DNA of 64,000 nucleotides from Brytella acorum (GTDB taxonomy: Bacteria > Pseudomonadota > Alphaproteobacteria > Acetobacterales > Acetobacteraceae), in the NCBI RefSeq assembly GCF_029309905.1, contig NZ_JARBJP010000002.1, forward strand, positions 62,001 to 126,000. Direction: 5' to 3'. The position numbers were made by a program, and so were the translations under genes. The notes under the pieces are model-generated. The model was not told the origin of the DNA. It saw only the letters and a program-made list of their open reading frames with translations, and did not search any database. Below, piece after piece: positions 25,993-36,094 of this stretch; position 1 is the stretch's first letter, and the number at the start of each line of letters is the position of its first letter.

Positions 25993-28772
25993 GCGAAGGC
26001 AACGAACGGAACCAGGAAAGTCAGGTTCAAGAGGGCCAGGTCGGGCAGGAGTCGCAGACTTCTGACGCCGGGTCTTCTGGCGACCAGGGCAAGGGGCGTC
26101 TGTCCCTGCGCCCGGCTGGGCGTATGGAGGTTGGGCGCACGGTTGATGCCGGTTCGGTTCGGCAGAGCTTCAGCCATGGCCGTTCCAAGGTGGTCCAGGT
26201 CGAGGTGCGCAAGAAGCGTAACCCCAACGCGCCCGCGCAGGGCGGTAGCGGTCCGCGATCCGGTGGTCGTGTGGCGGCCGGAGTCGGGGGGCGTGCCCTG
26301 ACAGCCACGGAATTGCAGCGCCGTCAGCGCGTGCTCGAAGAGCAGCGCCGGGAAGACGCGCGTCGTGAACAGGAAAAAATCAATATTCTTTCCGCGGCCG
26401 AGGAAGCTCGCCGTCGGGAGGAGGATGAGCGTCGCGCCGCCGAACTGGCTGCCAAGGAAGCCGCGGAGCGCCTGGATATCGAGGAGCGCGAGCAGGCTCT
26501 GCGCGCGACCGCTGAGCAGGTCGAAGCCGAGCAGAAGCGCCGAGAAGAAGAAGCTGCCGCCGAAGCCGCGCGGATGGCGCCGCTCGACTCCAACGATCAG
26601 GCTCCCACCGGCGGAGTGCAACTGGCGCCCCCGGTGGAGCGTCTGCGTCCGTTGGCCGAGCGTGCGATCATGCCGACACGTCCGGTTGTGACGCGTCCGG
26701 CTCCTGAAGCCCGCTCGCCCGGCACGGCTGCGGCGCCGCGCAGTGAGACTTTGCATCTCCGTCGGCCCGAAGGTGACGATGACCGCCGTCCTGCGGGTGG
26801 AAAGCGCCCCAACACGCCGGTGGTGCCACCGCGTCGTCCGGCGGGCCCGGCTGCGAAGAAGGGTGGCGATAACCGCCGCGCCGGTCGCATCGACGTGCGG
26901 GCTGCGATTGAAGGCGACGACGATAAAACGCGTTCGCTGGCGTCCGTGCGTCGTCAGCGCGACCGTGAGCGTCGTCAGGCGGAACTGGAGCGTCTGCGTT
27001 CCGATCAGGTTCGTGTCGTTCGTGATGTCGTGCTGCCGGAATCCATCACGGTGGCCGAGCTGGCAAATCGTATGGCGTCGCGTCAGGGTGAAGTGATCAA
27101 GGCACTCATGAAAATGGGTGTGATGGCCACGGCGACACAGAGCATCGATGCCGATACGGCTGAACTGGTGATCGAAGAATTCGGCCATCGCGTCCGCCGC
27201 GTCTCGGAGAGTGATGTCGAGATCGGGATCGAGGGTGTCGAGGATCAGGAAACGGATCTGCAGGCGCGCGCTCCCGTCGTGACGGTGATGGGACATGTCG
27301 ATCACGGCAAGACTTCTCTGCTGGACGCCCTGCGCACGACGGACGTGGCTGGTGGCGAAGCCGGCGGGATCACGCAGCATATCGGTGCCTATCAGGTTAC
27401 CGTGCCTTCCGGCGCGCGGATCACTTTCATCGATACGCCAGGCCATGAGGCCTTCACCTCGATGCGGGCGCGCGGTGCGTCCGTCACCGATGTGGTCGTG
27501 CTGGTTGTCGCGGCGGATGATGGCGTGATGCCGCAAACCATCGAGGCCATCAAACACGCCAAGGCGGCCAATGCCCCGATCATTGTGGCGATCAACAAGA
27601 TCGACAAGCCCGGTGCCAATCCGGCTCGTGTGCGTCAGGAACTGCTGAGCCATGAGATCGTCGTGGAGGAGATGGGCGGCGACGTTCAGGACATCGAGGT
27701 TTCAGCGCTGAAGCGGACGGGGCTTGACAAGCTTGAAGAGGCCATTCTGCTGCAGGCCGAGATCCTCGATCTGAAGGCGAATCCCGATCGCGTGGCGGAA
27801 GGCTCGGTGATCGAAAGCCGCCTTGATCGTGGACGCGGTCCGGTTGCGACCGTGCTCGTCCAGAAGGGCACGCTGAAAAAAGGCGATATCGTTGTCGCTG
27901 GTGCGGAATGGGGCCGCGTGCGTGCGATGCTTGACGATCGTGGTCGTCAACTCGTGGATGCCGGTCCGTCGATGCCGGTCGAACTGCTTGGTCTCATGGG
28001 CGTTCCGGGAGCGGGAGAACCGTTCGTCGTCGTCGAAAATGAAAACCGGGCGCGTGAGATCTGCGAGTTCCGTCAACGCAAGGTGCGTGAGAAGCAGGTT
28101 GCCATGCAGGCTTCGGCCCGCGGCACGCTGGACCAGATGCTAGCCCGTATTCAGGCGGGTGTGCAGAAGGAAGTGGCTCTGCTGATCAAGGCTGACGTCC
28201 AGGGTTCGGCTGAAGCGATCCAGGCGTCCGTGCTCAAGCTTGAGCATGAGGAAGTTCGTATTCGTGTCCTGAACTCGTCTGTCGGGCAGATCACGGAAAG
28301 CGATGTTCAACTGGCGAAGGCTTCGGACGCCATCATCATCGCCTTCAATGTCCGTGCGACGACCCAGGCCCGCGAACTGGCGCATCGCGACGGTGTCGAT
28401 ATCCGCTACTACTCGATCATCTATCAGGTGACCGACGACGTCGAGCAACTCGTCAAGGGCAAGGTCGCGCCGAAGCATCGCGAGAAGTTCCTCGGTTATG
28501 CCGAGATCCGCCAGGTGTTCAATATCACCAAGGTCGGTCGGGTCGCGGGCTGTTACATCACCGAAGGCGTCGTCAAGCGTGGCTGCGGCGTGCGGCTGCT
28601 GCGCGACAATGTGGTCATCCATCAGGGCGATCTCAGCCAGCTCAAGCGCTTCAAGGACGATGTCAAGGAAGTGGCGCGCGGATATGAGTGCGGTCTTTCC
28701 TTCGCGGGCTTCAACGACCTGCGCGAAGGCGACGTCGTCGAGTGCTACGAGATGGAAGTCGTCCCGGCATGA
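25989..28772 (+). CDS. infB: Translation initiation factor IF-2
   Basis: A 927-residue GTPase that brings initiator fMet-tRNA to the 30S subunit. Seen: an N-terminal basic segment followed by a long Glu/Arg-rich predicted coiled coil (about 100-200), a Pro/Arg-rich linker, the IF-2N helper domain ([23 protein letters not shown]), then the G domain with GHVDHGKTS (G1), DTPGHEAF (G3) and NKIDK (G4), and the C-terminal beta-barrel domains ending in EVVPA. Length is typical of alphaproteobacterial IF-2 with a long N-terminus. Both ends are coupled by ATGA overlaps to ylxR and rbfA. Confidence 0.97.
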   Translation: MSEGNERNQESQVQEGQVGQESQTSDAGSSGDQGKGRLSLRPAGRMEVGRTVDAGSVRQSFSHGRSKVVQVEVRKKRNPNAPAQGGSGPRSGGRVAAGVGGRALTATELQRRQRVLEEQRREDARREQEKINILSAAEEARRREEDERRAAELAAKEAAERLDIEEREQALRATAEQVEAEQKRREEEAAAEAARMAPLDSNDQAPTGGVQLAPPVERLRPLAERAIMPTRPVVTRPAPEARSPGTAAAPRSETLHLRRPEGDDDRRPAGGKRPNTPVVPPRRPAGPAAKKGGDNRRAGRIDVRAAIEGDDDKTRSLASVRRQRDRERRQAELERLRSDQVRVVRDVVLPESITVAELANRMASRQGEVIKALMKMGVMATATQSIDADTAELVIEEFGHRVRRVSESDVEIGIEGVEDQETDLQARAPVVTVMGHVDHGKTSLLDALRTTDVAGGEAGGITQHIGAYQVTVPSGARITFIDTPGHEAFTSMRARGASVTDVVVLVVAADDGVMPQTIEAIKHAKAANAPIIVAINKIDKPGANPARVRQELLSHEIVVEEMGGDVQDIEVSALKRTGLDKLEEAILLQAEILDLKANPDRVAEGSVIESRLDRGRGPVATVLVQKGTLKKGDIVVAGAEWGRVRAMLDDRGRQLVDAGPSMPVELLGLMGVPGAGEPFVVVENENRAREICEFRQRKVREKQVAMQASARGTLDQMLARIQAGVQKEVALLIKADVQGSAEAIQASVLKLEHEEVRIRVLNSSVGQITESDVQLAKASDAIIIAFNVRATTQARELAHRDGVDIRYYSIIYQVTDDVEQLVKGKVAPKHREKFLGYAEIRQVFNITKVGRVAGCYITEGVVKRGCGVRLLRDNVVIHQGDLSQLKRFKDDVKEVARGYECGLSFAGFNDLREGDVVECYEMEVVPA

Positions 28773-29215
28773 GTCGCTCCCGCGGCAAAACGGACGTAAC
28801 GGGACCGGCGGGGAGACTCGCCGGTCTTGCTTCTCATGGTCCCACGCAGCGTCAGCTGCGTGTCGCCGAGGAAGTGCGGCGTGTGCTCGCGGATCTGTTC
28901 GCGCGGACGGAATTTCGTGATCCCGAGTTGTCCGGCGTCGATGTCACGGTCACGGAAGTGCGTATTTCACCGGATCTGAGACATGCAACGGCGTTCGTCT
29001 GTCGCCTCGGGCGTTCGGATATCGATGCCGTTCTACCCGCTCTGAAGCGTGTGGCGCCTTTCCTGCGTAACGGCCTTTCCAAGACTCTGCGGCTTCGCAC
29101 CGCCCCGGAAATTCACTTCCAGCCAGACACGGCACTTGAGCATGCGATGGAAATCGACACGCTCATGCGCAAGCCGGAAGTTCAGCGCGATCTGAATGAC
29201 GACGAAGACGTCTGA
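28769..29215 (+). CDS. rbfA: Ribosome-binding factor A
   Basis: A 148-residue KH-like protein that helps mature the 5' end of 16S rRNA. Seen: [50 protein letters not shown], and the [24 protein letters not shown] block typical of RbfA. The start ATG at 28769 overlaps the infB stop; an in-frame ATG 27 codons upstream would lie inside infB and is rejected. The short acidic tail ends in NDDEDV. Confidence 0.95.
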   Translation: MSRSRGKTDVTGPAGRLAGLASHGPTQRQLRVAEEVRRVLADLFARTEFRDPELSGVDVTVTEVRISPDLRHATAFVCRLGRSDIDAVLPALKRVAPFLRNGLSKTLRLRTAPEIHFQPDTALEHAMEIDTLMRKPEVQRDLNDDEDV

Positions 29216-29265
29216 ACGCCGTTGGCGCTTTTTGAATCCCTGATTTCTTTCGGACACGATTGACC

Positions 29266-30180
29266 ATGGCGCGCAGGCGCGGACAGGATATCGATGGCTG
29301 GCTCGTTCTCGACAAGCCGCTGGAACTCGGATCCACGACTGCGGTGGCCATTGCGCGACGTCTCTATGATGCGCGCAAGGTCGGGCATGCGGGCACGCTC
29401 GACCCACTCGCGACCGGTGTTTTGCCGATCGCATTCGGCAAAGCCACCAAAACCATTCCCTGGATTATGGACGCGACGAAGGAATACCGCTTCACGCTGG
29501 TCTTCGGGGAATCCCGGACGACGGATGACCGTGAGGGGGAGGTCCTTGCCCTTTCTGAAGTCCGTCCGTCAGACACGGCTATTCTGGGCGTGCTGCCGAT
29601 GCTGACCGGAGACGTCATGCAGGTTCCTCCGGTCTATTCCGCTTTGAAAGTCGGGGGTCAGCGTGCGTACGATCTGGCGCGTGCGGGCAAGCCGCCCGAA
29701 CTCCCGCCGCGTCCGGCGCGGATCGATTCGATCACGCTGGTCGAACGCCCTGATCGTGACCATGCCGTGTTCGATGTCCGTTCAGGCAAGGGGGTCTACA
29801 TGCGAAGCCTCGCCCGCGATATCGCGCTGGCTTGTGGGACCGTCGGTCACATCGGTGTCCTGCGACGTACAAAATGTGGCCCGTTTACGGAGATGGAGGC
29901 GATATCTCTGGACAATCTCCGTCAAAGCATGGAGAACGCCGATGCTCTTCCGGTGCCTCTTCGACCGGTTGCGACCGTGCTGGACGACATCCCGGCTCTG
30001 GCCGTCACCGAAGAAGAGGCAAAGGCGCTCCTGTATGGCCAGTCACTCGATCTGAGTGTGTTGGCCGGACGTCTTCCGGCGATGGAGGCGGGTGTTCCGC
30101 TCCGGGCGATCTGCGGAGAGCGCGTGATTGGGCTGTGCCGCACCGAAGACGGACGGCTTCGCCCTTCGCGTATGTTTTAA
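29266..30180 (+). CDS. truB: tRNA pseudouridine(55) synthase
   Basis: A 304-residue enzyme making pseudouridine 55 in the T-loop of tRNAs. Seen: GWLVLDKPLELGST, the catalytic block RKVGHAGTLDPLATGVLPIAFGKATK with its nucleophilic aspartate, KEYRFTLVFGESRTTDD, and GKGVYMRSLARDIALACG. The ATG at 29266 is preferred over a TTG two codons upstream. It sits 50 bases after rbfA in the same series. Confidence 0.96.
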   Translation: MARRRGQDIDGWLVLDKPLELGSTTAVAIARRLYDARKVGHAGTLDPLATGVLPIAFGKATKTIPWIMDATKEYRFTLVFGESRTTDDREGEVLALSEVRPSDTAILGVLPMLTGDVMQVPPVYSALKVGGQRAYDLARAGKPPELPPRPARIDSITLVERPDRDHAVFDVRSGKGVYMRSLARDIALACGTVGHIGVLRRTKCGPFTEMEAISLDNLRQSMENADALPVPLRPVATVLDDIPALAVTEEEAKALLYGQSLDLSVLAGRLPAMEAGVPLRAICGERVIGLCRTEDGRLRPSRMF

Positions 30181-30201
30181 GATTGAAGAATGGAGTAAAC
30201 G

Positions 30202-30471
30202 ATGTCGATTACGGCAGAGCGTCGCACGGCGCTGATCAGTGAATACCAGACCGCCCCGAACGATACCGGTTCGCCGGAAGTTCAGGTTGCGATCCTGAGC
30301 GAGCGTATCGTCAACCTGACGGAACACCTCAAGATTCATGCAAAGGACTTCCACTCGCGTCGCGGTCTGCTGGTGCTGGTCGGTCAGCGCCGCAGCCTTC
30401 TGGACTATCTGAAGCGCAAGAATCAGGGGCGTTATCAGACGCTGATCGGTCGTCTCGGTCTGCGCCGGTAA
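30202..30471 (+). CDS. rpsO: 30S ribosomal protein S15
   Basis: An 89-residue S15 of normal length, a primary 16S rRNA binder. Seen: [50 protein letters not shown] and the ending [25 protein letters not shown] ribosome site GGAG (in ATGGAGTAAACG) lies about 7 bases before the ATG. rpsO-pnp order is the classical one. In many bacteria S15 represses its own translation through its leader; I see no clear pseudoknot here. Confidence 0.97.
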   Translation: MSITAERRTALISEYQTAPNDTGSPEVQVAILSERIVNLTEHLKIHAKDFHSRRGLLVLVGQRRSLLDYLKRKNQGRYQTLIGRLGLRR

Positions 30472-30547
30472 CAGGCGCCGTCGGATGCGCGAGGCGGAGA
30501 ACTTGCGTTTTTCGCCTCAAATCCGGCATTTCATGTGTCGTCGTCGT

Positions 30548-30565
30548 CCAGGCCCGGGGGCCTGG
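30548..30565 (+). promoter_or_regulatory. Hairpin in the pnp leader
   Basis: CCAGGCC (30548-30554) pairs perfectly with GGCCTGG (30559-30565) around a 4-base loop, in the 295-base space between rpsO and pnp. A second, weaker pairing (GAGGCG 30491-30496 with CGCCTC 30513-30518) lies just after rpsO. In enterobacteria a long hairpin in this space is cut by RNase III and lets PNPase control its own mRNA; a similar role here is an inference. Confidence 0.45.
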
Positions 30566-30766
30566 CGTGCGTATCAAGCCGTAATCGATGCGGCAGGGAC
30601 CTAAAGCGATCCGGTAGCCGGCGTTTCAGGCCACATGGTGACACGGCGGATGGATTGATGTCCGCGCTCTTGCCATGCCGTCCGAAACGCTGTCCTCGCA
30701 GAGTTGACCCGCGATCCTGAGACGTAAACCTGCCTGACGATTTCCGGCTTTCCTGGAGGAAAACGG

Positions 30767-32920
30767 ATGTTTGAATATTATCGCAAAGAAATCGACTGGG
30801 CTGGCCGTCCGCTGATTCTTGAAACGGGCAAGATTGCGCGTCAGGCCGATGGCGCCGTCCTGGTCACCTATGGCGACACGGTTGTGCTCTGCACCGCGGT
30901 GGGCGCCAAGACGGTCAAGCCGGGACAGGACTTTTTCCCGCTGACTGTCAATTATCAGGAAAAGGCTTATGCGGCCGGCAAGATTCCGGGTGGGTTCTTC
31001 AAGCGTGAAGGTCGGCCGACGGAAGCAGAAACGCTGACGGCGCGCCTGATCGATCGTCCGCTCCGCCCGCTGTTCCCGGAAGGCTTCCGCAACGAGGTCC
31101 AGGTGACGGCCACCGTCATGAGCTATGACGGCGAGAACGATCCCGGCATCGTGGCCCTGATCGGCTGCTCGGCCGCCCTGACCCTGTCCGGCATCCCGTT
31201 CTTCGGCCCGATCGGCGCCTGCCGTATCGGCTATATCGACGGCAAGTTTGTGGTCAATCCCACCTATGCCGAGGCCAAGGAAAGTAATCTGGATCTCGTC
31301 GTGGCGGGAACGAGCGAAGGCGTGCTGATGGTCGAGTCGGAGGCTTCCGAGCTTTCCGAAGCCCTCATGCTCGACGCTGTGGTCAAGGGTCATGAGGCCT
31401 TCCAGCCGGTCATCGAGGCGATCATCTCGCTCGCCGAGCATGCGGCCAAACAGCCTTGGGACCTGCAGGGACCGACCAAGGAGCAGATTGCGCTGCGCAA
31501 GCGTGTCGAAAAGCTCGGCACCAAGCTGATCGCCGATGCCTACAAGGAAAAGGCCAAGCAGGCGCGCTACGAGAAGGTCGCCAAGGCCAAGGCCCGTATC
31601 AACGAGCTTCTCGAAGAGGAAGGTCTGGACCTCGAGGTCGCCAAGCCGATGCTCAAGGAGCTCGAGGCGCAGGTTGTTCGTGGCGCGATCCTCAAGACCG
31701 GCATCCGTATCGACGGTCGTGACCTGAAGACGATCCGCCCGATCGTGTCCGAAGTCGGCATTCTGCCCCGCACGCATGGTTCGGCTCTGTTCACGCGTGG
31801 CGAGACGCAGGCGCTCGTGGTGGCCACTCTGGGCACGGCCCAGGACGAGCAGGTCATGGACGCGCTTGAAGGCGAATACCGTCAGAATTTCATGCTGCAC
31901 TATAATTTCCCTCCGTATTCGGTGGGCGAGTGCGGTCGCATGGGGTCGCCGGGTCGTCGTGAAGTCGGTCACGGCAAGCTCGCCTGGCGCGCGATCCACC
32001 CGGTTCTGCCGGGCAAGGAGGCGTTCCCCTATGCGCTGCGCGTCGTTTCCGAGATCACGGAAAGCAATGGTTCGTCCTCCATGGCGACGGTCTGCGGCGC
32101 GTCGCTCGCGCTCATGGATGCCGGTGTTCCCCTGCCGCGTCCCGTCGCGGGCATCGCGATGGGCCTGATCAAGGAAGAGCGCGGCCACGCCGTTCTCTCC
32201 GACATTCTCGGCGACGAAGATCATCTCGGCGACATGGACTTCAAGGTGGCTGGCACCGAGAAGGGCATTACGGCGCTTCAGATGGACATCAAGATCACGT
32301 CCATCACGCCCGACATCATGAAGGTCGCTCTCGAGCAGGCCCGTGAAGGTCGCGTGCACATCCTCGGCGAGATGTCCAAGGCTCTGACCGAGGGGCGTTC
32401 GGACGTGTCGGTGAACGCGCCGAAGATCACGACGTTGACGGTTCCCAAGGAAAAGATCCGTGATGTCATCGGTTCGGGCGGCAAGGTCATTCGCGAGATC
32501 GTCGAATATTCCGGTGCGAAGGTCGATATTTCCGACGACGGCACGATCACGATCGCGGCTTCGAATGACGAACAGGCCCAGAAGGCCATTTCTCGGATCG
32601 AAGGCATTGTGGCTGAGCCCGAGATCGGCAAGATCTACAATGGCAAGGTTGTCAAAACGGCCGATTTCGGAGCTTTCGTCAACTTCCTCGGCCCGCGTGA
32701 TGGCCTGGTGCACATCTCTGAGCTGATGGACGGGCGTGTCGCGAAGACGACCGATGTCGTGAAGCAGGGCGATGAGGTGAAGGTCAAGGTCATCGGCTTC
32801 GACGATCGCGGCAAGGTCAAGCTCTCGATGCGCGTCGTCGACCAGGCGACGGGTGCGGACGTCAGCGAGAGCGTCGGCGCGAAGGCGGCCCGTGCGCCTC
32901 GCACCCGCGACGCCGACTAA
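30767..32920 (+). CDS. pnp: Polyribonucleotide nucleotidyltransferase (PNPase)
   Basis: A 717-residue 3'-5' phosphorolytic exoribonuclease, the core of bacterial RNA decay. Seen: first RNase PH domain ([52 protein letters not shown]), a helical domain, second RNase PH domain ([60 protein letters not shown] with catalytic Asp residues), KH domain ([15 protein letters not shown]) and S1 domain ([21 protein letters not shown]). AGGAAAA precedes the ATG. Slightly longer C-terminal tail with basic residues. The SUV3-like helicase at the left of the window is a plausible functional partner by family. Confidence 0.98.
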   Translation: MFEYYRKEIDWAGRPLILETGKIARQADGAVLVTYGDTVVLCTAVGAKTVKPGQDFFPLTVNYQEKAYAAGKIPGGFFKREGRPTEAETLTARLIDRPLRPLFPEGFRNEVQVTATVMSYDGENDPGIVALIGCSAALTLSGIPFFGPIGACRIGYIDGKFVVNPTYAEAKESNLDLVVAGTSEGVLMVESEASELSEALMLDAVVKGHEAFQPVIEAIISLAEHAAKQPWDLQGPTKEQIALRKRVEKLGTKLIADAYKEKAKQARYEKVAKAKARINELLEEEGLDLEVAKPMLKELEAQVVRGAILKTGIRIDGRDLKTIRPIVSEVGILPRTHGSALFTRGETQALVVATLGTAQDEQVMDALEGEYRQNFMLHYNFPPYSVGECGRMGSPGRREVGHGKLAWRAIHPVLPGKEAFPYALRVVSEITESNGSSSMATVCGASLALMDAGVPLPRPVAGIAMGLIKEERGHAVLSDILGDEDHLGDMDFKVAGTEKGITALQMDIKITSITPDIMKVALEQAREGRVHILGEMSKALTEGRSDVSVNAPKITTLTVPKEKIRDVIGSGGKVIREIVEYSGAKVDISDDGTITIAASNDEQAQKAISRIEGIVAEPEIGKIYNGKVVKTADFGAFVNFLGPRDGLVHISELMDGRVAKTTDVVKQGDEVKVKVIGFDDRGKVKLSMRVVDQATGADVSESVGAKAARAPRTRDAD

Positions 32921-33004
32921 GTCACTCGGTTCAAGTCCACTGGCAGGTTTGGAGGCGCGTCCCGCAAGGGCGCGTCATCCGACTTTCGGAGTCCAGATAC
33001 GAGC

Positions 33005-34435
33005 ATGAAGTTGATCAATACCGTTCGCGTGGCCGGAAGGGATGTGCTTCCCCTTGTTGAAGGCGGCAAAGGCGTTTCCGTTTCCACCGGCATTTCGGCT
33101 GGACACTGGGCGGCCGCTGGCGGCATTGGGACGGTGTCGGCAGTGAATGCTGACAGCTACGACGCGGATGGTCATCGCATTCCTCAGACTTATGAGGGGC
33201 GTACGCGCCGCGAACGTCAGGAAGAACTGATCCGCTATGCCATTGATGGCGGCATAGCGCAGGCCCGGCGCGCGCGTGAGATCGCCGGATCATCAGGCAT
33301 GGTCAATGCCAACATCCTGTGGGAAATGGGCGGAGCCGAACAGACGATCGAGGGCATCCTCGAAGGCGCGCCAGGCTGTCTTGACGGCCTGACCTGCGGG
33401 GCGGGCATGCCTTATCGGCTGTCCGAGATCGCGGCGCGCCACAATATTCATTACTACCCGATCGTGTCTTCGGCCCGTGCGTTCAACGCATTGTGGAAGC
33501 GATCCTATCACAAGACGGCCGAACTGCTTGGCGCGGTCGTTTATGAAGATCCCTGGCGCGCGGGGGGGCATAACGGTCTCTCCAATACCGAAAATCCGCT
33601 GGCGCCGGAAGATCCGTTCCCTCGCGTTCTCGCGCTTCGCGAGACCATGCGGAAATACGGTCTCGATACGACGCCCATCGTCATGGCTGGCGGCGTGTGG
33701 TGGCTGGAGGAATGGGAGGACTGGATCGAGAATCCCGATCTTGGTCCGATCATGTTCCAGTTCGGCACCCGCCCGCTCCTGACGCAGGAAAGCCCGATCC
33801 CGGAGGCCTGGAAGCGTCGTCTGTCTACCCTGGCTGAAGGCGATGTCTACCTGAACCGCTTTTCTCCCACGGGCTTTTATTCGTCTGCGGTCAATAATCA
33901 TTTTCTTCAGGATCTGCGGGGGCGGTCCGAGCGGCAGGTCGCTTACAGTTCGGAGCCGGTCGGTGATCACGTCGAGCCTTACGGCGTGGGTCCCCGCAAG
34001 CGTCTGGTTTATGTGACGCGCGAGGACGTGCATCGTATGGCCGCGTGGGAAGACGAGGGGTTCGTTGAGGCGATGCGTACCCCCGATTCAACGCTGATCT
34101 TCGTCACATCCGAAGACTCACGCCAGATCGTGGCGGATCAGGCGGCCTGCATGGGATGCCTGTCGGAATGCCGTTTCTCCAACTGGAGCCAGCGCGGTCC
34201 GGATTATACGACGGCTACCAAGGCTGATCCGCGATCCTTCTGCATCCAGAAGACCCTCCAGACGATGGCCCACACCGATGACAGCCAGGGCAAGGCCGCG
34301 GCAGACAGGATCGTCGATAACAACCTCATGTTCTCCGGAACAAATGGCTGGCGCTTCGGCGCGGATCCTTTCTATGCCGACAGCTTCGTTCCGACAGTCA
34401 GGCAGCTCGTCGAACGGATCATGACCGGGCGATAA
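33005..34435 (+). CDS. Nitronate-monooxygenase-like flavoprotein with a C-terminal four-cysteine segment
   Basis: A 476-residue TIM-barrel flavoprotein of the 2-nitropropane dioxygenase/NADH-dependent reductase group. Seen: VLPLVEGGKGVSVSTGISAGHWAAAGGIGTVSAV at the N-terminus, a phosphate-binding stretch VYEDPWRAGGHNGLSN, VMAGGVWWLEEWEDW, and FQFGTRPLLTQESPIP. The last 100 residues add a cysteine motif C-x2-C-x3-C (CMGCLSEC) followed by FCIQKT, which could bind an Fe-S cluster or zinc. This makes it longer than ordinary nitronate monooxygenases. Stands alone, ended by a strong terminator. Exact substrate unknown. Confidence 0.8.
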   Translation: MKLINTVRVAGRDVLPLVEGGKGVSVSTGISAGHWAAAGGIGTVSAVNADSYDADGHRIPQTYEGRTRRERQEELIRYAIDGGIAQARRAREIAGSSGMVNANILWEMGGAEQTIEGILEGAPGCLDGLTCGAGMPYRLSEIAARHNIHYYPIVSSARAFNALWKRSYHKTAELLGAVVYEDPWRAGGHNGLSNTENPLAPEDPFPRVLALRETMRKYGLDTTPIVMAGGVWWLEEWEDWIENPDLGPIMFQFGTRPLLTQESPIPEAWKRRLSTLAEGDVYLNRFSPTGFYSSAVNNHFLQDLRGRSERQVAYSSEPVGDHVEPYGVGPRKRLVYVTREDVHRMAAWEDEGFVEAMRTPDSTLIFVTSEDSRQIVADQAACMGCLSECRFSNWSQRGPDYTTATKADPRSFCIQKTLQTMAHTDDSQGKAAADRIVDNNLMFSGTNGWRFGADPFYADSFVPTVRQLVERIMTGR

Positions 34436-34464
34436 GTTTCGAGAGTTCTCGACCCGTGTTCAAA

Positions 34465-34494
34465 AGCCGCATCGGTTTCGATGCGGCTTTTTTT
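34465..34494 (+). terminator. Rho-independent terminator
   Basis: A perfect 10-bp stem (34465-34474 with 34479-34488), 4-base loop and a T-run to 34494, 29 bases after the flavoprotein gene stop. A short A-run on the other side may let it also serve the convergent DUF1489 gene. Confidence 0.95.
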
Positions 34495-34514
34495 CTGTCT
34501 GACATCGAGGCGGA

Positions 34515-34937
34515 TCAGAGCAGACAGAGACTTGCCAGTTCGCGACGCAGACGGGGTGGCAACGTCTCCAGTCCTCTTGTGCCGTCCGAGGCATGGCTCA
34601 GATCCGGCGGCGCATCCTCGGGCTTGAGGTAGCGCCAGCCCTGGAAGGGGCGCATGGCGCGTGGCGTGATGGGCACGATCCCGTCGCGAACGAGAATGAG
34701 GGTGCCGGACGTGCCGTCACCCCGCGTCACCGCACGCAAGTCCACGATTTCCTGACGACACAGCATCATGCCGTCCATCACGCGGTAGAGCGATCCTCCT
34801 GCCAGCACCTCATCCGCTTTTTTCGGCATCATGCGGGTCGGCACGGCGCCGAGTCCGTCCACCATATGCGTGCGCATGCGGGTGGCGAGTTCGTCGAGGG
34901 TGCGGCATCCGACGGCGAGTTTGACGATATGCAGCAC
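34515..34937 (-). CDS. DUF1489 family protein
   Basis: A 140-residue protein of the alphaproteobacterial DUF1489 family, function unknown. Seen: LHIVKLAVGCRTLDELATRM, PTRMMPKKADEVLAGGSLYRVMDGMMLCRQEIVDL, and the ending MRPFQGWRYLKPEDAPPDL, all family landmarks. The start is taken at a GTG (34937), giving the common family start MLHIVKL, 5 bases after the nucleoside hydrolase stop; GGGGAG lies upstream. The frame remains open far upstream inside that gene but reads as shadow sequence. Probably co-transcribed with the hydrolase. Confidence 0.85.
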   Translation of the reverse strand: MLHIVKLAVGCRTLDELATRMRTHMVDGLGAVPTRMMPKKADEVLAGGSLYRVMDGMMLCRQEIVDLRAVTRGDGTSGTLILVRDGIVPITPRAMRPFQGWRYLKPEDAPPDLSHASDGTRGLETLPPRLRRELASLCLL

Positions 34938-34942
34938 CGCGT

Positions 34943-36037
34943 TCAGTGGCTCCCCATGGCATTTTTCGCCGAGGCCGCGAAGCCAGCAAGAAAGCGCTGC
35001 GTGTCGATGGCCTGAACGATCTTCACCTTGCGCAGTCCCATGGCTTTCGGTGCGATGGCGTCTGCCCAGATATGGGCGTGACCGTAATTGACCCCGCGCG
35101 CGAGATCGACATCGAAATAGGCGTCGACGGATTTCGTGACCAGCGAGGGATCGGCGGCGACAGCGGCCGTGACTTCGTCCCAGAAGGGCAGCGGTTCGTA
35201 GTACTGTGCGAGATAGGTTGTGACAGGGGTCGGCTTCTCTTTCGCGATGGCCTGGATGGCCTCGTGGGAGAGAGCGATGGCGTTGGTGACATTGGCCAGA
35301 GAGGTGATCTGCGGCCACGGCGCGGTGAGCGTGACATGAGCGGCCTCCGGGTCAAAAATCAGGTTGAAATCGGACGCGTTATCGGAGTTGCCCACCACCG
35401 ATTCCATGCTGAGATCAATGTAGCCCCCCATGAAAACGAGCTGCCTGGCCGTGGCTGCGAAGGTAGGGTCAAGGCGGATCGCGAGTGCGAGGTTGGTCAT
35501 CGGTCCGGCTTCGACGATCGTGACCTCATGAGGATGGGCGTGCACCTGCTGGATCAGGAACAGGGCCGCGGGCGTAGGCTGCGCCTTGAGAGAAGGATTT
35601 CCTTCGACGAGGGCAGGCACAGGCGGTTGTGTGTCCGGGACATGGGCGATGCTGCCCAGCCCACCCCATGCGCCTTTCCACGGGATCGTGCCGAACTCCA
35701 TCTCGCGCAGGCGCATCAGCTCGACGCTGTTGATCAGGGGCATGGTCGCGCCGTCGTAAACGGGGATGTCGGTATGGTGCGAGATTTCCAGAAAACGACG
35801 GATTCGCGCGGATTCCACATTTTCCCAATCGTCGCCGATCACGACCGACACGCCCAGAAGATGGACCCGGGGATTGTTCAGAAGCGGAATGATCGACTGG
35901 ATATTCGATCCGGCGGGACCCTGAAAATCATTGTCCAGAATCATGTATTGAGGTGAGGTTTCCGCACGGGCGGACGCCGGTGGCGGGCCGAAAGCAAGGG
36001 ACGCCAGAGCGCAGAAGGCAAGGGTCACGCGGCGCAT
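34943..36037 (-). CDS. Exported nucleoside hydrolase-like protein
   Basis: A 364-residue protein with a signal peptide (RRVTLAFCALASLAFGPPPASARA). The body follows inosine/uridine-preferring nucleoside hydrolases: YMILDNDFQGPAGSNIQSI, LLGVSVVIGDDWEN, VTIVEAGPMTNLALAIRLDP and LVFMGGYIDLS. The canonical calcium site DxDxxxDD is altered: the second pair of aspartates is replaced by Ser-Asn (GSN), so catalysis by the usual mechanism is doubtful. Start chosen at the ATG at 36037 because GGAG lies 9 bases upstream. Expected in the periplasm. Followed closely by the DUF1489 gene. Confidence 0.85.
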   Translation of the reverse strand: MRRVTLAFCALASLAFGPPPASARAETSPQYMILDNDFQGPAGSNIQSIIPLLNNPRVHLLGVSVVIGDDWENVESARIRRFLEISHHTDIPVYDGATMPLINSVELMRLREMEFGTIPWKGAWGGLGSIAHVPDTQPPVPALVEGNPSLKAQPTPAALFLIQQVHAHPHEVTIVEAGPMTNLALAIRLDPTFAATARQLVFMGGYIDLSMESVVGNSDNASDFNLIFDPEAAHVTLTAPWPQITSLANVTNAIALSHEAIQAIAKEKPTPVTTYLAQYYEPLPFWDEVTAAVAADPSLVTKSVDAYFDVDLARGVNYGHAHIWADAIAPKAMGLRKVKIVQAIDTQRFLAGFAASAKNAMGSH

Positions 36038-36094
36038 GAGAGAGGTCTCCAGACAGGACGAAAAATACGCGCTCCCTTGATCGCGCAAAAACGA

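Noticed and set aside
25860-27653. Minus-strand open frame of 597 codons opposite infB
   Set aside because: Antisense of IF-2, low-complexity and without domain signals.
32928-32950. T-arm-like string GGTTCAAGTCCAC downstream of pnp
   Set aside because: No acceptor, D or anticodon stems can be built around it, so it is not a tRNA.
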